From assembly GCF_005887115.1 (NCBI RefSeq), contig NZ_PNCJ01000015.1, positions 227,192 to 291,191 of the forward strand: a DNA stretch of 64,000 nucleotides, read 5' to 3'. The notes below the pieces were generated by a model. That model was not told the DNA's origin, ran no database searches, and was given only the letters and a program-made list of their open reading frames with translations. Source of the stretch: Pseudoalteromonas rubra (GTDB lineage Bacteria > Pseudomonadota > Gammaproteobacteria > Enterobacterales > Alteromonadaceae). Shown here piece by piece: positions 58,764 through 64,000 of the stretch (its first letter is position 1; every line of letters begins with the position of its first letter). Position numbers and translations under genes: made by a program.

Positions 58764-58794
58764 AAGCCACTGTAAACCCCGTTTACAGTGGCTT
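58764..58794 (+). terminator. Strong hairpin terminator after the pirin/yqjG pair
   Basis: AAGCCACTGTAAAC and GTTTACAGTGGCTT form a perfect 14-bp stem with a CCC loop, 11 bases past the yqjG stop, followed by GTTATT. The stem is very stable although the T run is short. Confidence 0.85.
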
Positions 58795-58947
58795 GTTATT
58801 GCCAAACCCCGTCACACGCATTCCGGTTCATATATCACTTTCCCTGACTTGGCGTTTAACGATGCACTTTAGATAAAATTGCTGGAATAGGAAATCAATT
58901 GGTGTAAAATTAGCCACAGTCTAACGTGAGTTTTAAGGAGCGAAATC

Positions 58948-59124
58948 ATGAAGGCAAGTAAAGAGACCCGTAAAAAAACCGCCAGCAAAATAGGTATTGG
59001 CATGGTAACGGGCTTAGCCGTCGGTACGGCCATTGGTGTTTCATCGGAAAATATTGCCAATGGTGTGGCTCTGGGCATCGCAATCGGCGTGGCAGTAGGG
59101 ATGCTACTGGATATCAACAGTTAG
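58948..59124 (+). CDS. Small glycine-rich membrane peptide, 58 aa
   Basis: ATG at 58948 is preceded by AAGGAG 7 bases upstream, an excellent ribosome binding site. The product has a basic N-terminus (MKASKETRKKTASK), then two hydrophobic Gly/Ala/Val-rich stretches separated by SSENIANG (GIGMVTGLAVGTAIGV and GVALGIAIGVAVGML), and ends LDINS. The GxxxG-type pattern suggests a helical hairpin packing in the inner membrane, as in glycine-zipper proteins. The opposite strand is also open but reads as a low-complexity shadow. Function is unknown. It is spaced 53 bases from the next membrane protein gene on the same strand. Confidence 0.75.
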   Translation: MKASKETRKKTASKIGIGMVTGLAVGTAIGVSSENIANGVALGIAIGVAVGMLLDINS

Positions 59125-59177
59125 ACAGCAGCGGAGCCAACTCAATCCAGGTGCTCGATTTTTTAAGGACAGCCACA

Positions 59178-59519
59178 GTGCCGCTATTGCACTTTTTGTC
59201 TGCGCAGTATGCATTGTCTCGTTGCTGGGCCTGTCTTGTGGTCGTGTCTGCTTTGAATTACTTTAGCTACTCTGCAGAGCAATTTTTCAGCCTGGCAACG
59301 CTAAACCTGTTAGTGGGACTCACCTTTGTGATCCTAATGAATGACTATAAACTGGGTCTGCCCATGTATGTTGGTCCGCCTGATTACAAGTATCCTGACA
59401 AGCCTGAATTCAAGCAACGACGACATACATGGTATGTCATTTCTGCCTGCGTATTTTGGTGTTGTATTGGGATTCAGTCAGCCATGCTGCTGTTCCATTC
59501 AATAGCATTAGTTGTTTAA
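59178..59519 (+). CDS. Small membrane protein of unknown function, 113 aa
   Basis: I place the start at the GTG at 59178, where AAGGA lies 8 bases upstream. An earlier in-frame GTG at 59151 lacks a ribosome binding site. Two hydrophobic segments occur in the first 55 residues (CWACLVVVSALNYF and LNLLVGLTFVILM). A loop GPPDYKYPDKPEFKQRRHTW follows, then a last helix near residues 85-110. The loop with several Pro and charged residues probably faces the cytoplasm. No known family was recognised. It converges on the zinc-ribbon gene 40 bases away. Confidence 0.6.
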   Translation: MPLLHFLSAQYALSRCWACLVVVSALNYFSYSAEQFFSLATLNLLVGLTFVILMNDYKLGLPMYVGPPDYKYPDKPEFKQRRHTWYVISACVFWCCIGIQSAMLLFHSIALVV

Positions 59520-59559
59520 ATACACAGACTTCACAGTTCAGTCATTTGCCGTTTATAGC

Positions 59560-60060
59560 TCAATCACTTATCATTTCCGCGGCGATTTCAAACGCTTTTT
59601 CCAGGTTGCTGCGGCCATCTTGCCCGGACAATTTATAGCGACTGGGACTATCAATATGAAAAGCCCGGTGCTCCTCCAGCATTTTGATCCTTAACATCTC
59701 ACGCTCTTTTGCACTCAGGTGATTCTCGTGTAATTTGTCCAGCTCACCTGTATCAAGCCAGATACCGCCACAGCCCGGACACTCGTCAATCTCAACGACA
59801 CGTAGTGGACTGAAATAACGGCGCATCATCACAATATCCGGACATTTAGGGCAGTTGACTCGGTTACTTTCATCGGCCAGTGGAGCTGAAAACTGGCGTA
59901 AGTGCTTGGCCAGCACCTCTGCACGCAATTCAGCTGGATTGGTGAAATTAGCCAATACCTGATTGTCAAAAAAGACGCCGCCACTTTGTTCAGATATAAA
60001 CACCTCAATACCACCCACTTTGACCTTTTTCAGTGGGTGTAAAGTTCTGGGACACTGCAT
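59560..60060 (-). CDS. TFIIB-type zinc-ribbon protein
   Basis: About 166 residues from the ATG at 60060, chosen because GGAG lies 7 bases upstream; an in-frame ATG 8 codons earlier (60084) has none. The protein has two related halves. The C-terminal half (near residues 70-110) keeps the four cysteines of a zinc ribbon, CPKC and CPGCGGIWLDTGEL. The N-terminal half keeps the matching frame (MQCPRTLHPL, SGGVFFD) but has lost all but one cysteine, so it probably no longer binds zinc. Proteins with this zf-TFIIB domain are common in proteobacteria without a settled role; nucleic-acid or protein binding is likely. Confidence 0.8.
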   Translation of the reverse strand: MQCPRTLHPLKKVKVGGIEVFISEQSGGVFFDNQVLANFTNPAELRAEVLAKHLRQFSAPLADESNRVNCPKCPDIVMMRRYFSPLRVVEIDECPGCGGIWLDTGELDKLHENHLSAKEREMLRIKMLEEHRAFHIDSPSRYKLSGQDGRSNLEKAFEIAAEMISD

Positions 60061-60156
60061 ATTTAAACTCCAATCTTCTTGCAATCGCTGTACTCATTAC
60101 CGAGCCACAGAGCAAAATAGTATACTTTTTGTGTCCAGGTTTGCAAAATCCAAGCA

Positions 60157-61326
60157 TTAAGTGCCGAATTCCTTTGGTTTATCAAAAAAGTAGCCTTGCG
60201 CATAATCCACCCCCAGGTCACGGGCAATATCCAGTTGCTGTTGAGTTTCAATCCCTTCGGCCAGTACCTTACCGCCATACAGGTGTACCGTATCAACAAC
60301 CTGTTTGATCTCCTCAATAATCTCAGCACCATAATCGAGCCGACTGATAATGGTAATACAGAGCTTTGCAACGTCGGGCTTCACGGCATTGATCAGTGCC
60401 AGCTCGAAAAAGCCGCAGCCAACATCATCTAACCAGAAGGTATAACCCAGCTGCCGCAGTTCAGTCATTTTTTGTTTGATGGGAGCCCAGTCCTCGACGG
60501 GCAGATGTTCTGTTAATTCGATGCAGATCAGATGAGCATATGGATAACAACACAGCGTATCCGATACCTCTGCATCAAACAGTAATCCCGGAGACAGATT
60601 AACAGTGAGCCTGTTAGAATGACCGTCCAGGGGCGCACAATCACAATGCTGCTGGTGCGCAGAAAAATGTGTCATAAGCGCGAGCTTTTCCATATCAAAT
60701 TGCCGTCCCTGTGCCATCGCGGCACCAAATAGTTTATCCGCCCGATGTAATTGTGACTCTTTCGGGCCCCGGATCAGGGCTTCATAGCCAAATATGCCCT
60801 CGCTTTGCACTAACTGAATTGACTGCCAATACGGGAGCAGGTTTTTGTTGGCAAAAACCCTCAGCAGCGCTTCTTTACTATCCGGGTAAAGCTCATTTAG
60901 TGCGCAGGCTGCCCCAGCACGAATAACCTGCTCTTCCTGTGGTTGCTCCGTCACAACAGCTGAACTAATCTGAATCTCAGCCTCATGGACAAGCTGATTA
61001 TCCAATTCTTTCAATAGGTGCTGTGCAACGCACTGACTGCACACTCGTTCAGCTTGTTCCCGCGTATCAAATTGCGCGGATTCGAACCACAACTCGCCCA
61101 ACTCAAAAATGTCTTGCTTCAGCCCTGCTTGTTGATTCTGAGACAGTAAAGCGACCAACGCATGCCACACTTTCTGCGCTGTGGACTGGCCGATACGGTT
61201 GATGATGTCGGGCCATCCCGACAAAGAAACTAAGGTTAAAGTACGCAAGTGCCCTCCGGGTAATTGCTGCTGGTGTTCGTTTGCAGTATAGCAGGGCAAA
61301 TCGTGAGTAGCCGGATCAAGGCGCAC
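60157..61326 (-). CDS. EAL-domain protein with degenerate GGDEF-like N-terminus
   Basis: 389 residues, predicted cyclic-di-GMP phosphodiesterase. The EAL domain (about 145-389) keeps the catalytic and metal-binding motifs: YEALIRGP, NLSP, CIELTEH, LDDVGCG (in place of DDFGTG), KPDVAKL, AEGIET and AQGYFF. This suggests it is active. Residues 30-140 look like a decayed GGDEF domain in which the signature reads ELGELWF, so cyclase activity is not expected. There is no signal peptide or membrane helix, hence cytoplasmic. The start is a GTG with GGAG only 3 bases upstream, so the exact start is uncertain. It is divergent from the cytochrome b561 gene. Confidence 0.88.
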   Translation of the reverse strand: MRLDPATHDLPCYTANEHQQQLPGGHLRTLTLVSLSGWPDIINRIGQSTAQKVWHALVALLSQNQQAGLKQDIFELGELWFESAQFDTREQAERVCSQCVAQHLLKELDNQLVHEAEIQISSAVVTEQPQEEQVIRAGAACALNELYPDSKEALLRVFANKNLLPYWQSIQLVQSEGIFGYEALIRGPKESQLHRADKLFGAAMAQGRQFDMEKLALMTHFSAHQQHCDCAPLDGHSNRLTVNLSPGLLFDAEVSDTLCCYPYAHLICIELTEHLPVEDWAPIKQKMTELRQLGYTFWLDDVGCGFFELALINAVKPDVAKLCITIISRLDYGAEIIEEIKQVVDTVHLYGGKVLAEGIETQQQLDIARDLGVDYAQGYFFDKPKEFGT

Positions 61327-61487
61327 AGTCTCCAGTTATCATCTCCATAAAAATCATAAACATTTCAGATAACTAAAAGAGTGTTCTCAAAATCAGAATG
61401 CTTTATTCGGATCTTTGTGGCATCCGCCCTAACGTTAAGCTGTTACCATCTTCGGCAGTACAAAAATCACTTTGGAGTAACATTATC

Positions 61488-62081
61488 ATGGGCATTAAAA
61501 ATACCGCGCGTGACTATGGCACAATAGCAAAATGGCTGCACTGGGGCACAGCACTGTTATTTCTGGCGGCCTATGTGAGCGTCTATTATCGTCAGTGGTT
61601 TACCGACGCCCAAACTGCACAAAACTGGACCGCACTGCAACTGCACTTGTCTTTTGGTATTTCGATTGCGGTGATCGTCACACTCAGAGTTATCTGGCGA
61701 TGGTTAAATACCTCACCTGCGGCCGAGCCGGGACCCCCCATAGAGCACCTGGCAGCTCATCTTGGCCATTACGCCTTATATGCCGTGATGATCATTGCGC
61801 CACTCACGGGATATATCGGCACGGGCGTGGACACCGAATTTTTCTTTCTGTTCGACATTCCTAAGTTTGAGAGTACCGCGGCATTTACGGTACTCGTCGA
61901 GCATGGCATGGGACTGTCATTTGCCGAATTTGAGCAACCCATCGATTTTATTCACAAGGAAATTCTGGGTGCCTGGTTGATTTGGATGCTGATCTTAGGC
62001 CATGCCGCTGCAGCGCTTTACCATCACTTTGTAAAACGTGATCGAACTTTACTTAAAATGACACACGGTGGCGAGCGCTAG
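61488..62081 (+). CDS. Cytochrome b561
   Basis: 197 residues from the ATG at 61488 (GGAG 10 bases upstream); the frame is open earlier but without support. Four membrane helices are visible. Likely haem-ligand histidines occur in WLHWGTALLF (near 17), LQLHLSFGI (near 49), LGHYALYAVMI (near 95) and LGHAAAALYHHF (near 175), matching the prokaryotic b561 family. These di-haem inner-membrane proteins pass electrons from quinol, in some cases to superoxide. The next gene on the strand is 130 bases away and unrelated, so it is probably transcribed alone. Confidence 0.9.
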   Translation: MGIKNTARDYGTIAKWLHWGTALLFLAAYVSVYYRQWFTDAQTAQNWTALQLHLSFGISIAVIVTLRVIWRWLNTSPAAEPGPPIEHLAAHLGHYALYAVMIIAPLTGYIGTGVDTEFFFLFDIPKFESTAAFTVLVEHGMGLSFAEFEQPIDFIHKEILGAWLIWMLILGHAAAALYHHFVKRDRTLLKMTHGGER

Positions 62082-62211
62082 ACTCGCCTTAAGGCAACCC
62101 CAGGTAAACAAACGGCCAACTGAGGAAAATGAGTAAAATTTTAGCGTTGTTTTTTTATTTCTATAACAGGTAAAATCCGGCCAGACAGGAGCACATTTAT
62201 TAAGGAAAACA

Positions 62212-63837
62212 ATGAAAAAGCTACTTTTACCCTGTGTTATCGCCGCAACGTTTGGTGCCAAGGCCAACGAACAACAACTCCCACACACATTCCAGGCAAA
62301 TACTCCGGCTAAAGCCGCGGAGGTCAATGAAAACTTCAACTACCTGTTACAGGCAATCACCACCGCGGATGACGATGCTCAAACGCAAATTGGCATAATC
62401 AGTGGCACGCTAACACTGCTGGGGCAAAGCTTAGAACAACAAGGCCAGACACTGACAGCAACCAGCAATACGCTCACAACGCACGGTGGCAACATCAGCA
62501 TGCTGCAGTCGCTAAGCAACACGCAATCTGAGCAGCTCACTCAGTTACAAACAGCCTCGGCTAACCACACGGTCTATTACGGCGAGCTGGCGAGTGCCCT
62601 GGCAGCCCAAAGCAGCAGCCTCAATGGACTCAGTAGCCAGCTGAGCGACCTGCAAGCAGGTTTGCAAACAACCAACTCTCAATTAAGCTCAACTCAAGGT
62701 ACAGTCCGTGCCCATGGTGAGTTACTGACAAGCCAGGGCACATCACTTGCCAACAACACCAACCAGATCACCCAGCTGAACGCCCAACAAACCGAGCAAA
62801 GTGCGCGCTTAACTCAACTAAAAGATCAGGTGTCTACTTTCAACACCACTCAGAGTACGCTCAATCAGGCGACCACTACCCAGATGAGTGCGCTCAATGC
62901 ACAATTGGGTGACCTGAATACACAAGTGGCCAAGGCAGAAAACCAGGTCACGATAAATACCGGGCAAATTAGTCAACTGTCCTTAGAAGCTGCAACTCAG
63001 CTGGCAATCGTTGCAGAGCTGGAAAATACAACAGCCAGCCACTCAACCTCGTTGACGGCCTTGACGGCTGAACAATCAGCGCTGTCAGCTAAGCAGCAAA
63101 AACTGGATCAGGATCTGAGCGCACTGGACACCGGTGTTATGGACCTAAGCAACGCCGTTAACAGCAACACCAGCGCCGTTGCGTCTATGAAAACATCAGT
63201 TGATTCGGTGCAAAATACCATGACACAGCACAGTGCCCGGCTCACTGAGTTGGAAAAAGAGCCTGAGCCATACCCAACCTATGATGAGATGATTGACCCT
63301 CATAAACCCGAGCATGAATTTGTCTATAACTATCGACCGGCTTCTCTTGGACAGGAAATAACAGTGGGTGATCGGCAGTATAGAATGTTTAGGCTTCCAG
63401 TTATAGACATGGAAACCAACCGGAAATATGGTATCGATCTTCCTCTGGGTGGCCCTAGATATTACGCAAACTTGAATACAAATCACAATTGCCAAACCTT
63501 CAAGCATCAGCCATCGGTTGATATAGGAGGTGGTGCAAAGGCGATTTTCTCAATCCGTTACAACGACTACCGCAACTATAACTTTAGTAGTGGTGAGTTA
63601 GAAACTCGGTACTACGGCACCAATGGAAGTGTCAGTGTAGACATCAAGATTGGTAACTATACCTGTTTCAGTTTTTGGGTAGGTGATAGCAAACGTTTAG
63701 ATGAAGGACAAGCTGAAATTCAACCAGGCGATTACGATCTGACTGATAATGCCGAGTGGATCACAAAAGGCGACAGAATGGATGAGTTCCCGGATATGAG
63801 TGAGTTGGGTCACTATATCCGTGTTGTTGCGCTGTAA
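62212..63837 (+). CDS. Exported coiled-coil protein with C-terminal beta-rich domain
   Basis: 541 residues with a signal peptide (MKKLLLPCVIAATFGAKANE). TPAKAAEVNENFNYL follows, a motif often seen just after the signal in exported proteins of marine bacteria. Residues about 50-345 are a long Gln/Ser/Thr/Asn/Leu-rich coiled coil with repeated units such as QLSDLQAG and QLGDLNTQVAKAE, resembling a fibre stalk. The last 190 residues lose this pattern and are rich in Tyr, Asn and Gly, with three Cys, suggesting a folded head domain. AAGGA precedes the ATG. A lipoprotein gene starts 10 bases after the stop, so the two are likely one operon. Function is unknown; surface attachment is a guess from shape. 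Confidence 0.75.
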   Translation: MKKLLLPCVIAATFGAKANEQQLPHTFQANTPAKAAEVNENFNYLLQAITTADDDAQTQIGIISGTLTLLGQSLEQQGQTLTATSNTLTTHGGNISMLQSLSNTQSEQLTQLQTASANHTVYYGELASALAAQSSSLNGLSSQLSDLQAGLQTTNSQLSSTQGTVRAHGELLTSQGTSLANNTNQITQLNAQQTEQSARLTQLKDQVSTFNTTQSTLNQATTTQMSALNAQLGDLNTQVAKAENQVTINTGQISQLSLEAATQLAIVAELENTTASHSTSLTALTAEQSALSAKQQKLDQDLSALDTGVMDLSNAVNSNTSAVASMKTSVDSVQNTMTQHSARLTELEKEPEPYPTYDEMIDPHKPEHEFVYNYRPASLGQEITVGDRQYRMFRLPVIDMETNRKYGIDLPLGGPRYYANLNTNHNCQTFKHQPSVDIGGGAKAIFSIRYNDYRNYNFSSGELETRYYGTNGSVSVDIKIGNYTCFSFWVGDSKRLDEGQAEIQPGDYDLTDNAEWITKGDRMDEFPDMSELGHYIRVVAL

Positions 63838-63847
63838 GGAAGCCATT

Positions 63848-64000
63848 ATGATACGTTTTATTTCGATTTTGTGCCTTAGCCTGGTATTGACGGCCTGTGG
63901 TGGTGGCGGAGGCTCAGATAACCCATCGTCCGGCAATACGGCATCAGGCAACCAAAACGCTGCCAACAAAGGTAGTACAAGCGGTGATACTGACGGCGGT
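63848..64000 (+). CDS. Lipoprotein, 3' end outside window
   Basis: ATG at 63848 with AAGGA 7 bases upstream, overlapping the previous stop region. The N-terminus MIRFISILCLSLVLTACGG has a lipobox (LTAC), predicting a lipid-anchored outer-membrane or periplasmic protein. It is followed by a flexible stretch rich in Gly, Ser, Asn and Asp. Only 51 codons are present before the window ends, so the mature domain is not visible. It is probably co-transcribed with the coiled-coil protein gene. Confidence 0.8.
   Translation, partial: MIRFISILCLSLVLTACGGGGGSDNPSSGNTASGNQNAANKGSTSGDTDGG

Noticed and set aside
58869..59117. 82-codon minus-strand frame opposite the glycine-rich peptide
   Set aside because: Low-complexity Pro/Ala/Met shadow. 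The plus-strand ORF has a near-perfect ribosome binding site.
62049..62339. 96-codon minus-strand frame across the start of the coiled-coil gene
   Set aside because: Overlaps a gene with signal peptide and good ribosome binding site; no support of its own.

Overview
The window reads as marine gammaproteobacterial chromosome. Gene content (giant NRPS operon, pirin, glutathionyl-hydroquinone reductase, cytochrome b561, EAL protein) and intermediate base composition fit Pseudoalteromonas or a close relative. That placement is an inference from gene style; there is no rRNA or other marker gene here.

Region 1, 1-53006, all on the minus strand: a nonribosomal peptide synthetase (NRPS) cluster of seven synthetase genes and one exporter. 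In transcription order these are NRPS1 (46317-53006), NRPS2 (39359-46105), NRPS3 with a terminal thioesterase (31914-39362), a SyrD/PvdE-type cyclic-peptide ABC exporter (30129-31802), NRPS4 with a starter-type condensation domain (17020-30027), NRPS5 (13496-17020), NRPS6 (3489-13496) and NRPS7 (1-3489, running off the left edge). I count 15 complete adenylation domains and no PKS, epimerization, methylation, MbtH, PPTase or regulatory genes. Specificity codes read from the sequence suggest: NRPS4 Phe, Val/Ile-like, X, Ala; NRPS5 unresolved hydrophobic; NRPS6 Ser, Thr, Ser; NRPS7 X; NRPS1 Pro, Phe; NRPS2 Ala, Val; NRPS3 Val, Ser. X is an unusual code that may be basic.

Every synthetase except NRPS4 starts with a TubC-type docking domain, and the only thioesterase sits on NRPS3. 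The simplest reading is therefore one long (lipo)peptide line used in the order 4-5-6-7-(more)-1-2-3, unlike the gene order. The alternative is two separate lines. A block of NRPS7 (1 to about 1765) is nearly identical to module 3 of NRPS4 (20257 to about 22021), which points to recent duplication or gene conversion.

Region 2, 53007-54430: the upstream border of the cluster. It holds a possible 57-aa ORF overlapping the NRPS1 start (ATGA), an 84-aa hypothetical gene, and about 820 bases of AT-rich DNA with a strongly C-rich/G-rich tract and a 28-codon ORF behind a good ribosome binding site.

Region 3, 54431-64000: ordinary-looking genes. They are a solitary ParB-like protein, an exported HExxH protein, a pirin/glutathionyl-hydroquinone reductase pair closed by a strong hairpin terminator, a glycine-rich 58-aa membrane peptide, a small membrane protein, a zinc-ribbon protein, an EAL-domain protein, cytochrome b561, and an exported coiled-coil protein followed by a lipoprotein cut by the right edge. 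No tRNA, rRNA, CRISPR array, transposase or integrase was recognised.
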